A stretch of 50,052 nt of DNA from Rhizobacter sp. (GCA_025350965.1 JANXWV010000008.1:1-50052), one strand, 5' to 3'; positions 17,776 through 28,248 are shown, counted from the first letter of the stretch. Numbers and translations are program-made. Notes: generated from the sequence alone by a model not told the origin.

Positions 17776-18258
17776 TCAGTTCTTCAACATGCACATGGCA
17801 CTGGTGCCATCGTGATCGAACACGGTCTTCTCGACCTCGAGCGTCTTGACGACGCCGTCTTCGACCACCATCGAATAGCGCTCCGAGCGCCCCGGCAGAC
17901 CAAACTTCGCCAGGTCGGCAACCAGGCCGATCGCCTTCGTGAACGACCCGTCGGCATCGCACAGCATCGTGACCTTGCCTTCTGCACCGAGCGACTTGCC
18001 CCAGGTGTCCATCACGAACGGGTCGTTGACCGACACGCAGGCGATCTCGTCGAAGCCCGCCGCGCGCAGCTTCCCGTAGTTTTCGACGTAGCCCGGCAGG
18101 TGGCTCGCCGAGCACACCGGCGTGTAGGCGCCGGGCAGGCCGAACAGCGCGACCTTGCGGCCCTTGAAAAACGCGTCGGTGGTGATGTCTTGAATGCCGC
18201 TGGCGTTCATGGACTTGAACGTGGCGGTGGGCAGGGGCTGGCCGATGTCGATGCTCAT
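17776..18258 (-). CDS. Peroxiredoxin, Prx5 (AhpC/TSA, glutaredoxin-type) family
   Basis: Reduces peroxides using thiols. The 160-residue protein has the peroxidatic motif GLPGAYTPVCSASHLPGY (Cys near residue 49) and KFGLPGRSERYSMVVEDGVV, typical of Prx5 proteins such as plant PrxII and Haemophilus hybrid Prx. ATG 18258 has GAGGAG upstream. It sits between the NiCoT permease and the TonB receptor in one strand-wise unit, an unexpected partner. It may protect cysteine-sulfenate centres or repair oxidative damage during cobalt loading (inference). Confidence 0.93.
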   Translation of the reverse strand: MSIDIGQPLPTATFKSMNASGIQDITTDAFFKGRKVALFGLPGAYTPVCSASHLPGYVENYGKLRAAGFDEIACVSVNDPFVMDTWGKSLGAEGKVTMLCDADGSFTKAIGLVADLAKFGLPGRSERYSMVVEDGVVKTLEVEKTVFDHDGTSAMCMLKN

Positions 18259-18313
18259 GTGAACTCCTCGAGAGACGGGTGTTGAAGGGAATGGACGAAC
18301 AAGAAAATTCGGG

Positions 18314-19132
18314 TCATGCCACCCAGGTGTCGTGGCCGGCGGCGCGCCGGTGCGCGACCCACGCCCACATCAGCGCCATCAGCACGATCAGTGCAGCACC
18401 GGCGAGCGAGAAGGCCATCTCGTCGAGTTCGATCTGCGGCACGATCGCCTTGACGATGTTGTAGGCCGCTACGCCGTACGAGATCGCGACGATCAACCAG
18501 CCGAGCACGCGCCGGTAACGCGCGCCAGCGGCAACGCCGTCGGTGCTGCGGCTGACGCGGCAGATCAGCCGGCCGTCGAGTGTGTCGGTGATCACCATGC
18601 CGAGCGTGAACACGAGGCCGGCGAGAAAGGCCGCGAACACGCCGCCGCCCTTGTTGCTGGCCACGTAGCCCCAGGCCGAGGCCTGCGTCGCGGTGTCGAA
18701 GACGGTGGCGAAGAGCACGCCGATCACGATCACCGCCCACGGGCTCGAATGGTTTCGCAGCCGCTGCGGAATCAGCTTGAGCTTCCAGCCGGTGGGCGCG
18801 TAGCCGGCCGCTCGCGACAACAGCAGCCGCAGGTTCAGCGTGCCCACCACCAGCAGCAGCGCGGTCGGAATCCAGCCGAAGACGACGACGACCGTGTCGG
18901 GCACCGACAGCGTGTGCGTGAGCTTGCTGACGCCCACCGCGATGCTGGTGACGAGCAGCCCGTGGCCGATCGCGAACAGCGTGCCGATCCAGTGCGCGTG
19001 GCCGTGCTCGTGGTTCAGCGCGCGCCAGGTGAGGCCGTCGATGCAGGCGATGTGGTCCGGGTCCAGGCCGTGGCGCAGCCCGAGCACGAACATCAGCACG
19101 AGGCCCGAGAAGGAGAGCAGTTCGGTGTCCAT
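18314..19132 (-). CDS. NiCoT-family nickel/cobalt permease
   Basis: Inner-membrane secondary transporter for Ni2+ or Co2+, 272 residues with about eight hydrophobic segments. The family signature in the first helix pair appears as GLRHGLDPDHIACIDG, with Gly and Pro where the classical motif has RHAxDADHI. A second motif GHGLLVTSIAVGV and LVFTLGMVITDTLDG also fit. A His-rich loop (NHEHGHAHW) lies between helices. ATG 19132 has GAGGAG upstream. Given the cobalt-type nitrile hydratase in the same island, cobalt is the likely substrate; family members near nitrile hydratases (NhlF) are cobalt importers. Confidence 0.9.
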   Translation of the reverse strand: MDTELLSFSGLVLMFVLGLRHGLDPDHIACIDGLTWRALNHEHGHAHWIGTLFAIGHGLLVTSIAVGVSKLTHTLSVPDTVVVVFGWIPTALLLVVGTLNLRLLLSRAAGYAPTGWKLKLIPQRLRNHSSPWAVIVIGVLFATVFDTATQASAWGYVASNKGGGVFAAFLAGLVFTLGMVITDTLDGRLICRVSRSTDGVAAGARYRRVLGWLIVAISYGVAAYNIVKAIVPQIELDEMAFSLAGAALIVLMALMWAWVAHRRAAGHDTWVA

Positions 19133-19159
19133 GAAGGCTCCTCGCGTGGAAGTCAAATG

Positions 19160-20140
<981 letters not shown>

Positions 20141-20162
20141 CACGGGGTCCTTCTTTTCAGGG

Positions 20163-22163
20163 TCATTGAGCGATCAGCTTCACCAGCGCCTGCCCGGTGT
20201 AGCCGGCGAAGCTGGCGGCGCGATCGGCGATCAGGTAGTTGCGTGCGCCGAAGATGCGGCGCACGTAGCCGTCGGCCTGCGCGTCGAGCGTGACGCAGAA
20301 GGTGCGGATGCCGCGCGCTGCGGCGCCCACCACCGCGTGGCGCGCGTCTTCGACGAGGTAGTCGTCTTCGACCACGTCCACATCAGACGGCTCGCCGTCG
20401 GTCAACATCACGATCACCTTGTGGTCGGCCGTCTGCTGCGCGAGCGCGGCGCTGGCATGGCGCAAGGCCGCGCCCATGCGCGTGGACAGCCCGCCCTGCA
20501 CCTGCGCGAGTCGCGCCTGCTGCTCGGCGCCAAACGGTTCGTCGAAATCCTTGATGGGCTGGTAGTGCACCTGGTGCCGGCCGTTCGACGCGAAGCCGTG
20601 CAGTGCGACCCGATCGGCATCGCCAGCCAGCGCATCGACGACGACACGGGCGGCGCGCTTCTCGATGTCGATCACGGTGGTGAAGCTGCCAGGAACGAAG
20701 CGCCCGGTCGATTCCGACAGGTCCATCAGCACGACGATCGCACTCGACCGCCGGCGGCGGCCGTGGCGGCGGAACACGCGACCGTCCGGCACGCCGCGTG
20801 TGCGCAGCTCGATCGCGTTGTCGACCACCGCGTTCAGGTCCAGCTCGTCGCCCTCGGTCAGCTTGTTCAGCCGGATCGCGCGGTCGGGCGTGCGGTGCTG
20901 GCCGTGAACGCGCGGCTGCGGCCGTGGTGCGATCGGCGCGTGGTCGTTGTGGCGTGCGCGCAGCGGCGGCTCGATCACGGTGGCCCACCCGTCGCGCAGC
21001 GCCTCGAGGCGGTGGTCCCATTCCGGGTGGCGCGTGCGGCGGCGCATGTCCACATCGATCTGCGGCACCTCGGGTGGCAGTTCGCCCCGGGGGCGCAACT
21101 CCACGTCTTCGAGCTGGACGCTGACACGCTCGTTTTCGGGCAGCGTCGCGTTCAAGTCCCACAACAGCGCGTTGTCGTCGCGGTAGACCGGCTGCGGACG
21201 GTAGTCCGCAGGCAGCGGCAGGCGCATCTTCTCGATGCCGATGGCCAAGGTGCGGCCGACGCGCTCGAACGCGGCCGCATCGCGCAAGTCGAGTGCCGCG
21301 GCTTCCTCGAACAGGCGCCGGCCGGTCTCGACCCAGGTGTTGCCGTCGGCGTACGCCGGATCGTGCAGGGCCCGCGTCAGCCGCGCCGCGAGGCCGGCCA
21401 GCTCGAACCCGCTGGTCTCGCGGCCGGCGGACTGGAACATGCCCCACAGGCCGTGCAAGCCGGGGAATTCCTGCGTCATCAGCCGCTCGACGCGTGCGTC
21501 CTCGACCAGCGCGATCATCGCCAGCAGCATCGGCCGCCGGGAGCCGGCGGGCCGCGGCAACGGCGAGTGGCGCAGGTGGGCCGCGACATGGGCGATGCCG
21601 GCGCGGTACAGCGCATCGCGCTGCCAGGCCGCTGCGCCGACGCAGCGACGCGGAAAGCGGATCACCTTGTCAGAGCCCACGTTCAAGGAAGGCGGTGTCA
21701 GCGACGCGGCCTGCGGCTCGTGCAACTCGATGCGATAGCCTTCGACGCCGAAGCCGGCGAGGTAGTGCAGCAAGGCCTCGCGGCGGCCCAGCAGGTGCGC
21801 CGTGTCGTGCTCGGTGCGGCGGTCGGTGAAGACCAGCGGATCTTCGTGCATGAAGAAGTGGAGGCGTCGTGCGGCATCGTCGCGGTGGCGCTGCAGGCCG
21901 TGCACCGCCCACTTGCGCAGGCCGGTCGGGTCGACCAGCGCGTCGGGAATGCCGTCGAGCCTGCCTGCCAACGCCAGCGCCGCATCGGGCGCCTCGGCCG
22001 CCACCTGGCCCAGCAGGTCGGCCAGCATGGCCACGTTCTCTTCGTTGCCGAGCAATTCGACGAGCTGGGGCAGCACTGCCGTCAACGCGGCGTGAGCGTC
22101 GGGGTCGACCACTCGCAGCACGCCGAGCCGGCGCGCGGCGAGCGGCCCTTCAGCGATGCTCAT
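20163..22163 (-). CDS. VWA-domain protein 1 (NorD/CbbO-like partner of a MoxR ATPase)
   Basis: 666 residues. The C-terminal von Willebrand A domain has an intact MIDAS (VLMDLSEST, the DxSxS element) and later TDGEPSDVD. The N-terminal two thirds resemble NorD/CbbO ([49 protein letters not shown]). Such proteins work with MoxR-type AAA+ ATPases to activate or metallate target enzymes: NorQD for nitric oxide reductase, CbbQO for Rubisco. The start codon overlaps the stop of the upstream ATPase gene by 4 bp, so they form a functional pair. The target is unknown; it lies beside tubulin-like and CobW genes. Confidence 0.9.
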   Translation of the reverse strand: MSIAEGPLAARRLGVLRVVDPDAHAALTAVLPQLVELLGNEENVAMLADLLGQVAAEAPDAALALAGRLDGIPDALVDPTGLRKWAVHGLQRHRDDAARRLHFFMHEDPLVFTDRRTEHDTAHLLGRREALLHYLAGFGVEGYRIELHEPQAASLTPPSLNVGSDKVIRFPRRCVGAAAWQRDALYRAGIAHVAAHLRHSPLPRPAGSRRPMLLAMIALVEDARVERLMTQEFPGLHGLWGMFQSAGRETSGFELAGLAARLTRALHDPAYADGNTWVETGRRLFEEAAALDLRDAAAFERVGRTLAIGIEKMRLPLPADYRPQPVYRDDNALLWDLNATLPENERVSVQLEDVELRPRGELPPEVPQIDVDMRRRTRHPEWDHRLEALRDGWATVIEPPLRARHNDHAPIAPRPQPRVHGQHRTPDRAIRLNKLTEGDELDLNAVVDNAIELRTRGVPDGRVFRRHGRRRRSSAIVVLMDLSESTGRFVPGSFTTVIDIEKRAARVVVDALAGDADRVALHGFASNGRHQVHYQPIKDFDEPFGAEQQARLAQVQGGLSTRMGAALRHASAALAQQTADHKVIVMLTDGEPSDVDVVEDDYLVEDARHAVVGAAARGIRTFCVTLDAQADGYVRRIFGARNYLIADRAASFAGYTGQALVKLIAQ

Positions 22164-22975
22164 GCGCGCGGCCCAAACTGCGCTTCGACGAACCCGGCGA
22201 GCGCGCTCTGCAGATCGCGATCGTCGGTCAGCGGCACCGTCATCGCCAGCGCGCAGGCGTCATGGGCCGCGATGCCCTCGCCGATCAGGCCGCCGGCATG
22301 CACCAGCATGCGGGTCGAGATGCCCTCGTCCAGCCCCCGGCCGCGCAAAGCGCGCGACTGCTCGGCGATCTTGACGAGTCGTGCCGCCAGTTCGGGGGCG
22401 ATGCCGCTCTCGTGCGTCACGACCTCGATCTCGGTCTCGCGGGGCAGGAAATCGAAGTCGATCGCGCCAAAACGCTGGCGCGTCGATGGTTTCATGTCTT
22501 TCGCCGCGCTCTGGTAGCCGGGGTTGTAAGACACCACGAGGCGAAAGTCGGCGTGCGCGCGGACCAGCTCACCGCGTTTGTCGAGCGGCAGGATCCGCCG
22601 GCCATCGGTCAACGGGTGGATCACCACCGTCGTGTCCTGCCGCGCCTCGACGATTTCATCGAGGTAGCAGATCGCACCATGGCGCACCGCGAGCGTCAAC
22701 GGCCCGTCGTGCCAGACGGTGCCCTGCGCATCCAGCAGGAACCGCCCGACGAGGTCGGACGCGGTCATGTCTTCGTTGCACGCCATCGTGATCAGCGGCA
22801 ACTTCAAGCGCCACGCCATGTGCTCGACGAAGCGCGTCTTGCCGCAGCCCGTCGGCCCTTTGAGCATCATCGGCAGGCCGCGCGCGATGGCTGCGCCGAA
22901 CAGCAGAATTTCGTCACTGGCGGCGCGGTAGTAAGGCTCGCGCTCGATCAGATAAGGGCGAATGGAGTCGTCCAT
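22160..22975 (-). CDS. MoxR-type AAA+ ATPase 1 (NorQ/CbbQ-like)
   Basis: 271 residues from ATG 22975 ([20 protein letters not shown]). Visible are Walker A GPTGCGKT (residues 40-47), [17 protein letters not shown], Walker [16 protein letters not shown], sensor [10 protein letters not shown] and [13 protein letters not shown] with the arginine finger region. These are hallmarks of the NirQ/NorQ/CbbQ/GvpN group, which remodel target enzymes with a VWA partner. It overlaps VWA1 by 4 bp. A perfect 14-bp hairpin lies 53 bp upstream. It is a close paralogue of the ATPase at 33721-34539. Confidence 0.93.
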   Translation of the reverse strand: MDDSIRPYLIEREPYYRAASDEILLFGAAIARGLPMMLKGPTGCGKTRFVEHMAWRLKLPLITMACNEDMTASDLVGRFLLDAQGTVWHDGPLTLAVRHGAICYLDEIVEARQDTTVVIHPLTDGRRILPLDKRGELVRAHADFRLVVSYNPGYQSAAKDMKPSTRQRFGAIDFDFLPRETEIEVVTHESGIAPELAARLVKIAEQSRALRGRGLDEGISTRMLVHAGGLIGEGIAAHDACALAMTVPLTDDRDLQSALAGFVEAQFGPRA

Positions 22976-23027
22976 GGTGGGTACTGCTCGGCCAGAAAAA
23001 CAATCGCTGCGGGGCGAGAGGAATATC

Positions 23028-23062
23028 GTGGGTCCCTCTCCCCGAAGAGGAGAGGGACCCAC
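23028..23062. terminator. Perfect 14-bp hairpin between tubulin-like gene 1 and the MoxR ATPase
   Basis: Arms GTGGGTCCCTCTCC and GGAGAGGGACCCAC enclose a 7-nt loop. It begins 3 bp after the end of the tubulin-like gene and has no T-tract. It could be a partial terminator, an mRNA end stabiliser or a copy of a dispersed intergenic palindrome. A related but imperfect hairpin lies at the equivalent position before the second MoxR gene. Confidence 0.55.
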
Positions 23063-23065
23063 CGA

Positions 23066-24751
23066 TCAAGCGTGCGCCTTCTCTTTTTTCTTCGCGTCGC
23101 CACCCGGTGTCTTGACCACGGTCTTGGTCATCATCGCGATGCCCTCTTCCATGATGACCTTGCGGTTCGGCGGCGGCAGCTTGTCCCCGCGCAGCTGGTC
23201 GTAAGGAACGACCACCCAGCACGCGCAGCCCCAAATGCATTCACCGGCCATGCCTTCGAAGCGGATCGCCGGCTCCGACAGCATCGGGCCGATGTCGATC
23301 AGCCAGGCGTGCTCGTACAGCTTCGCTTCCCACTCGAGTGCGTCGTAGTTCTTCTGGCTGCCCCAGAACGAGGTCAGGTCGGTCTTCGCAACCCCCGGCA
23401 GGATGACGTTGGCGTACGCCGTCAGCGCGTCGAAGAACTCGTGGTTGTAGGTCTGGTAGGTGGAGTCGTCGGGCAGCAGGTACTGCTTGTGGATCATGTC
23501 CTTGAAGCCCTTGCTCAGCAGCTCGAAGCCCATGTCGCGCGACGCGTGCACGTGCACCTCGGCGTAGTCGGTCTTGAAACCGTCTTTCAGGCCGCTGTAC
23601 TTGGGCACGAAGTCGATCCACTGCGCCATCACCGAGTCCCACTTCGAGCCGGCTTCGCCGGGCAGGACCTGCACGCCCGGGTGGGTGAGCTTGGCGACGT
23701 CGAACAGCGTCCAGTTGCGCGACTTGGCCGAGAGCGTCTCGTGCGGCGCACCGGTGAAGCCGGCCGGGCGCAGCGCGCGGAACAGAACGCGGCCACTGTC
23801 GAGTACCGCGAAGCGCATGAACGAATCGGCGACGAAGCGATTGGTGACAAGCTGCTTGAAGCTCTGGCGCACTTCCTTCAGGCCAGTGGTGGTGTAGGCC
23901 GTCAGCCGCTCCCAGCTCTGTTCGGGGTTGACGACGAAGAAGCCGCCGGTGAACGGGCTGCGGTACAGATCGCCCCAGACCGCGGTGACGCCGGCGTTCT
24001 TGTCGTCGTCGAGCATGCAGTCGAGGTCGTTCAGCGTCGTGTAAGTGGTTGGGTTGTTGTAGTACTCGCCGTCGCCACTGTGCGACAACTGCCCCACGCC
24101 AATGACCGGGATGCGCCGGCCGAGCTTGACGTTTGACAGGTGGCGCGCCAGGTCGACCACCATGCCGCTGCCGGTGCCGCCGGCCATGCTGAAGGCCACC
24201 ATCACCATCGAGGGCAGCGCGGCCTTCTCGACGTGATCGACGAACTTGCGCAGCGCCACGTCGAGCGGGCGCTCGCCGGCGTAATAGGCGTTGGCGTAGA
24301 TGCCCTTGGCGACGACGCGCGGGATGTGCCCGCCGGCCTCGGGCATCTTGATCTTGTGCGGCACATAGGACTCGAAGTTCGGGTTCCAGTAGTAGCGCGG
24401 GTATTCGAGCTTCAGGAACTCGCGGGTGCGGTTCAGCCCCTCGAAGAACTCGTCTTTGTCGGGGATCGGCAGCGCTATCGCCTGGAACTGGAAACGATCG
24501 AGCGGGATGCCGCGCGATTCGAGCCGCTTCTTGAACGAGTTGGCGTAGTCGGTGACGACGCCCATGTCCTGGTCGCCGATGTCGACAACCAGGACGGCCA
24601 GGGTGGCCCGCGGGTCGCTCAGCAGATCCTCGGCCTCGCCGGTGCGCAGCAGCGCCTCGATGTAGACCGCGCCGGTGCGGCCGATGCCGATGGCATGCAG
24701 GCAGTGCGGTGCCTGAACGCCGGTGGCGCTGTTGTAGATGGAAGACGTCAT
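23066..24751 (-). CDS. Tubulin/FtsZ-like GTPase 1 (Tubulin_2-like)
   Basis: 561 residues from ATG 24751 (AGGAG upstream). An N-terminal nucleotide-binding loop HAIGIGRTGAVYIEALL (residues 19-35) and the tubulin/FtsZ phosphate-binding signature AGGTGSG (residues 190-196) identify a member of the tubulin superfamily. Length and divergence exclude FtsZ proper. Other conserved blocks shared with its paralogues are VVDIGDQD, GHIPRVVAKGIYANAYYAGERPL, GVGQLSHSGDGEYYN, THPGVQVLPGEAGSKWD and TDYAEVHVHASRDM. The C-terminal tail has RFEGMAGE and ends in a Lys-rich segment. No membrane segment is seen. It probably polymerises with GTP. Function in this island is unknown. Its neighbours are a small unknown protein and a MoxR-VWA pair. 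Confidence 0.85.
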   Translation of the reverse strand: MTSSIYNSATGVQAPHCLHAIGIGRTGAVYIEALLRTGEAEDLLSDPRATLAVLVVDIGDQDMGVVTDYANSFKKRLESRGIPLDRFQFQAIALPIPDKDEFFEGLNRTREFLKLEYPRYYWNPNFESYVPHKIKMPEAGGHIPRVVAKGIYANAYYAGERPLDVALRKFVDHVEKAALPSMVMVAFSMAGGTGSGMVVDLARHLSNVKLGRRIPVIGVGQLSHSGDGEYYNNPTTYTTLNDLDCMLDDDKNAGVTAVWGDLYRSPFTGGFFVVNPEQSWERLTAYTTTGLKEVRQSFKQLVTNRFVADSFMRFAVLDSGRVLFRALRPAGFTGAPHETLSAKSRNWTLFDVAKLTHPGVQVLPGEAGSKWDSVMAQWIDFVPKYSGLKDGFKTDYAEVHVHASRDMGFELLSKGFKDMIHKQYLLPDDSTYQTYNHEFFDALTAYANVILPGVAKTDLTSFWGSQKNYDALEWEAKLYEHAWLIDIGPMLSEPAIRFEGMAGECIWGCACWVVVPYDQLRGDKLPPPNRKVIMEEGIAMMTKTVVKTPGGDAKKKEKAHA

Positions 24752-24831
24752 CGCTAACTCCTGTCGTTGTGATGGAACGGAAGGGATGGGGAAACTCCCC
24801 ACGGGGGACTCACGAAGAACTGGTGGCAGCC

Positions 24832-25158
24832 TCAACAACGGATCGAGAAGGTCTCGGTCTGGTCGAGGATCTGCAGGTCGCGCAGCACGTGAGCGACCGA
24901 GGTGGCGCGTTCGTTGGCCACATACAGCATGTAGTCTTCGACGAACAGGCCGGGGTCGCGCGAGATGGTTCCGGCTTCGATAAGCGCCACACCTTTCTCG
25001 AGGTTGACACGGTGCAACCTGGCCTTCCAGATCGGAGACTCGATGTGGATCGCCTCGTCATCGACATGCGTCACGTTCAGGAACTTGCCGCCGGCCACCG
25101 TCGGCACCATGAAGCCGTCGCCGTACTTGCGTTTCACTTCGGACCAGTCAAGCGGCAT
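24832..25158 (-). CDS. Small hypothetical protein between two tubulin-like genes
   Basis: 108 residues starting MPLDWSEVKRKYGDGFMVPT. I do not recognise a family. The text is soluble and mixed alpha/beta (GGKFLNVTHVDDEAIHIES, KARLHRVNLEKGVALIEAG, DYMLYVANERATSVAHVLRDL), with no signal peptide or membrane segment. The segment around IHIESPIWKARLHRVNLEKGV could be a small beta barrel. It overlaps the end of tubulin-like gene 2 by 11 bp and precedes tubulin-like gene 1 by 80 bp, so it is translated with them and may be a polymer regulator or adaptor (inference). Confidence 0.75.
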   Translation of the reverse strand: MPLDWSEVKRKYGDGFMVPTVAGGKFLNVTHVDDEAIHIESPIWKARLHRVNLEKGVALIEAGTISRDPGLFVEDYMLYVANERATSVAHVLRDLQILDQTETFSIRC

Positions 25159-26713
25159 GACGCACCTCTTCGGTCGGTTCGAGCACCGGGCCGCGCATTG
25201 CCTCCAGCGGCACGCCGACCCAGGCATCGCTGCCGTTCAGACCTGCACCGGCCATGCCTTCGATGCGCGTCGAGGGTTCGCACAGCACGACGCCGCGTTC
25301 GAGCAGCAAGGCGTGGCTCGCGACACGCTCGGCCGGGGTGAGCAGGTCGTAAGCCTCGCGCGCCGCGAAGAAGAGCTCGAGATCGGTCTTGGCGGCGCGC
25401 GGCAGCACGAACTGCACCGAACCGGCCGCACCACCGGCGGCGACGGTCGCGGCCGCATCGGGCGCGAACGTAGCATCGAGCGCAGCGGCCCACGCGAGCG
25501 CACCGTCGTCCGATTCGGCCGCGCGCAGCTCGATGAACTCGGGTGCATAGCCCGGCAGCAAGCCGAGCCCTGCCGCCAGCGCCGGCGCTGCGATCGCGGG
25601 GGCACGGGTCGCGTCGTCGAAGCCGAGCAAGTGCATCCACTTCGCGCCCCAGGGCGTGCGCGCGGCCGAGTGCTGTGTCGATGGCGCCGCCACCCAGTTC
25701 AGCAAGCGCAGCACCTCCCACAGGTTCGCGCCATGGCGCTGCGTCAACAGTGCTGCGAGTTCGCGATCGACGCGGGCGTGCGTGGCCGCAAGTTCGCGCA
25801 CCTGCTCGAACGCCGCCTGTTGCGGCACCAGCAGAAAGCCCGCCGTGAACGGGTTCTTGTACAACTCACCGCAGGCCTGCACCACGCCGCGGTTCTGCGT
25901 CTCGTCGCACAGGCTGTCGAGCTCGTTCAGCACTGAGAACACGGCGCCGCCGCGATGCTCGGCCAAGTCGCCTTCGCACGGCGCGATACCGACGCCCATC
26001 ACCAGCACCCGGCGGCCGAACAGCCCCGTCGAGAGGTGGCGCGCCAGATCGAGCGCGATGCCGCTGCCGGTGCCGCCGCCGAGGCCGAACACGATGCACA
26101 CGACGGCGTCGCCCTGCGTCGCGTTGGTGCTGGCCGCGAAGCGCTTCAACGCCGCCGCCATCGGGCGCTCGCCTTCGTAGTAGGCCTGGCCGTAGACCGC
26201 TTTCGCCAGCGCGCGCGGCACCGGCTCACCGGCAACGGGCAGCGGCTGCGCCGTGTCGAGCCACGGCTCGAAGGCGGTGCTGCCCTGCAGCAGCGGGTAC
26301 TCGAGTTCGAGGAAGCCGCGGTAGCGTTCGAACGTGCTTGCCAGCGCATCGCCTTGCGGCAGCGCCAGGGCCAGCGTCTCGATCTGCGCCCGATCGGCGG
26401 GGAACCCGACGGCGAGCGCATCCACGCGTGCGAGCGATCCGCTGCCGATGTCGATGGCCAGCGCACTCAAGCGCGAGCCCGGGGTGGCGAGCAGATCGGC
26501 CGGTGCGTCGCGCAGCATCCGCTCGACCACGCCGGTCCCCGCGCCGCCGATGCCGATCAAATGCACGCCATAGGGCAGCGATTCGGGGTCGGCCACGCGG
26601 TGCACACCGCAGCGCAGCGCGTCGAGCTTGCGCTGCTGCAGCTTGGCTTCAGTGGTCCCGAGGGCGGGCGTCGGGCGGCCCCGCATCAAATCGATCCCGG
26701 CAGTGACTGACAT
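25148..26713 (-). CDS. Tubulin/FtsZ-like GTPase 2 (Tubulin_2-like)
   Basis: 521 residues. The nucleotide-binding loop is HLIGIGGAGTGVVERML (residues 51-67), closer to FtsZ than in its paralogues. The signature is a canonical GGGTGSG (residues 212-218) in IVFGLGGGTGSGIALDLARHL. Shared paralogue blocks are PRALAKAVYGQAYYEGERPM, NPFTAGFLLVPQQAAFEQV and the tail motif RIEGMAGA. It is more divergent from the other two than they are from each other. The start is ATG 26713, only about 20 nt after an intrinsic terminator, so expression likely depends on read-through or antitermination from the promoter at 26850-26878. It overlaps the next small gene. Confidence 0.85.
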   Translation of the reverse strand: MSVTAGIDLMRGRPTPALGTTEAKLQQRKLDALRCGVHRVADPESLPYGVHLIGIGGAGTGVVERMLRDAPADLLATPGSRLSALAIDIGSGSLARVDALAVGFPADRAQIETLALALPQGDALASTFERYRGFLELEYPLLQGSTAFEPWLDTAQPLPVAGEPVPRALAKAVYGQAYYEGERPMAAALKRFAASTNATQGDAVVCIVFGLGGGTGSGIALDLARHLSTGLFGRRVLVMGVGIAPCEGDLAEHRGGAVFSVLNELDSLCDETQNRGVVQACGELYKNPFTAGFLLVPQQAAFEQVRELAATHARVDRELAALLTQRHGANLWEVLRLLNWVAAPSTQHSAARTPWGAKWMHLLGFDDATRAPAIAAPALAAGLGLLPGYAPEFIELRAAESDDGALAWAAALDATFAPDAAATVAAGGAAGSVQFVLPRAAKTDLELFFAAREAYDLLTPAERVASHALLLERGVVLCEPSTRIEGMAGAGLNGSDAWVGVPLEAMRGPVLEPTEEVRHAA

Positions 26714-26732
26714 GGAAGGTATGCCTCAGAAG

Positions 26733-26778
26733 AAGTAAAAAGGCCCACCGCGGGAATCGAATCCCCGGGGTGAGCCTT
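26733..26778 (-). terminator. Intrinsic terminator in the leader of tubulin-like gene 2
   Basis: On the minus strand AAGGCTCACCCCGGG pairs with CCCGCGGTGGGCCTT (one mismatch and one G-U wobble), followed by TTTTT. The wobble is a mismatch if read on the plus strand, which supports minus-strand function. It ends the nitrile hydratase-cobW unit and at the same time lies between a promoter and tubulin-like gene 2, so it can act as an attenuator. Confidence 0.75.
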
Positions 26779-26849
26779 GTTGCTCTGACCGCCACCCGGC
26801 GCTGCTGCCGTCGCGATGTGTTTGCTGATCGCTTGCGTGCGATGGACGA

Positions 26850-26878
26850 AAAATATTCGGTCTCGCCTATCATGTCAA
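26850..26878 (-). promoter_or_regulatory. Sigma70-like promoter upstream of the tubulin-like gene 2 leader
   Basis: Minus strand: TTGACA (26873-26878), a 17-bp spacer and TATTTT (26850-26855). It is the best promoter-like pair in the region. The leader of about 100 nt that follows contains a hexaloop hairpin, ATCGC-ACGCAA-GCGAT, and a second one, CGGC-AGCAGC-GCCG, then the terminator at 26733-26778. This layout is like that of ANTAR-controlled leaders, and an ANTAR protein (AmiR) is coded in the same island. Confidence 0.55.
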
Positions 26879-26886
26879 GACATTTT

Positions 26887-27912
26887 CTAAGGAAAATTGT
26901 TTTCGCTGGTGAGGCAGGCTTTCAGGCGCCCGATCAGCGCCGCCTTCGGCAGGCCGCGGCCGATGAAGACGAGCGTCGATTCGCGCGCTTCGCCGTTCGC
27001 CCAGGCGCGGCCCGCGTCGGCGCTCATCGTCATGTGCACGCCCTGGAACACGACACGCTCGTCGTGCCCCGCGAATGCGACGACGCCCTTGTAGCGCAGC
27101 AGATCGGGCGCGCGCGCGGCGATCAGATCGCGAAAGAAGGCCTGCAGCTTGTCGGCATCGAACGGCGTGGTGCTGGTGAACGCGAACGACTGGATCGCAT
27201 CGTCGTGGGTGTGCGTGTCTTCGCCCAGAAAGCCGGGCTCGATCGCGAGAATCGCGTCCAGCGAAAAGCCCCCGATGTCGAGCAGCTCGGCGATCGGTGC
27301 GGCACCGAAGTGCACCGGCGTGATCGGCGCGCGCGGGTTGATCCGGATCAGCCGCTCGCGAAGCTGGCGCGCTTCTACGGCACTCACCAGATCGGTCTTG
27401 CTCAGCAGGATGCGATCGGCAAAGCCGACCTGCTCCTGCGCCTCATGGTGGGCATCGAGCTGCGCCGGCGCATGCCGCGCATCGACGACGGTGACGATGG
27501 CATCGAGCCGGTAGTTCGCAGCGACCTCGTCGTCGATGAAGAAGGTTTGCGCCACCGGCGCCGGGTCGGCCAGGCCGGTGGTTTCTATGATGACGCGGCG
27601 GAATGCATCCGGCCGCACCGCCCGCCGCGCGTGAAGCTCGCCGAGGATGCGCACCAGATCGCCGCGCACGGTGCAGCAGATGCAGCCGTTGTTCATCTCG
27701 ACGATCTGCTCGGCGCCGCCACCGAACAGCAGGTCGTTGTCGATGCCGGTCTCGCCGAACTCGTTTTCGATCACTGCGATGCGCTCGCTGTGGCGCTCGT
27801 GCAGGATGCGGTTCAGCAGCGTCGTCTTGCCCGCGCCGAGAAAGCCGGTGAGGATCGTGACCGGGATCTTGCCGGCTCTTGGATCATTCCTCGTGCCGGT
27901 CAACGCGCTCAC
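26887..27912 (-). CDS. CobW/COG0523-family GTPase 2 (nitrile hydratase activator type)
   Basis: G3E GTPase predicted to help metal insertion into nitrile hydratase, 341 residues. Visible are Walker [10 protein letters not shown], the metal site [32 protein letters not shown], the guanine motif SKTDLV and the C-terminal [19 protein letters not shown] with [12 protein letters not shown]. The start is a GTG (27912) overlapping the TGA of the accessory gene by 4 bp. Iron-type nitrile hydratases are usually followed by a COG0523 activator. Finding one after a cobalt-motif enzyme is less usual. It is the last gene of the nitrile hydratase unit. Confidence 0.93.
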   Translation of the reverse strand: MSALTGTRNDPRAGKIPVTILTGFLGAGKTTLLNRILHERHSERIAVIENEFGETGIDNDLLFGGGAEQIVEMNNGCICCTVRGDLVRILGELHARRAVRPDAFRRVIIETTGLADPAPVAQTFFIDDEVAANYRLDAIVTVVDARHAPAQLDAHHEAQEQVGFADRILLSKTDLVSAVEARQLRERLIRINPRAPITPVHFGAAPIAELLDIGGFSLDAILAIEPGFLGEDTHTHDDAIQSFAFTSTTPFDADKLQAFFRDLIAARAPDLLRYKGVVAFAGHDERVVFQGVHMTMSADAGRAWANGEARESTLVFIGRGLPKAALIGRLKACLTSENNFP

Positions 27913-28247
27913 CGCGACACGTGCATCGAACCGACCGCGCCCACCGCGAACCGCTTCGCCGCCAGCTGTGCGACGGAGGTCAAGCCCTTACCGACGAGCA
28001 GCTTCTCGGCCGCATCGAGCCACTGCGCGTAGTAGGTTTTCGGCGTGCCGCCCGCCGCCTCGACCGCAGCGGCCGCGGCCACCTCCTTCGAGAAGCACTC
28101 GACCCACTCGGCCCAGCTGAAGTGCCCGGCCTGCGCGAGCGTGACGATCATCGCGAAGGCCTTGGCCTCCCACGGCTCGGCGAACACCCGCTCGCCGTCG
28201 ACCTCGGCCGGCAAGGTGCAGGCGAGCAACGGCGAGGCTGCGTCCAC
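27909..28247 (-). CDS. Nitrile hydratase accessory protein (activator, beta-N-terminal-like)
   Basis: 112 residues from a GTG at 28247, 1 nt after the preceding stop. The sequence [37 protein letters not shown] and [18 protein letters not shown] is the nitrile hydratase accessory family (P14K/NhlE type), itself related to the N-terminal half of the beta subunit. In cobalt enzymes it carries alpha in a metallation complex and swaps with beta. Position between beta-C and the CobW gene fits this role. Confidence 0.88.
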   Translation of the reverse strand: MDAASPLLACTLPAEVDGERVFAEPWEAKAFAMIVTLAQAGHFSWAEWVECFSKEVAAAAAVEAAGGTPKTYYAQWLDAAEKLLVGKGLTSVAQLAAKRFAVGAVGSMHVSR

Positions 28248-28248
28248 G

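Noticed and set aside
26741..26778. tRNA-like T-arm (TTCGATTC within a GC stem)
   Set aside because: The conserved G53-C61 pair is missing and no D-arm, anticodon arm or CCA end is present. The segment is fully explained by an intrinsic terminator with a T-tract on the minus strand.
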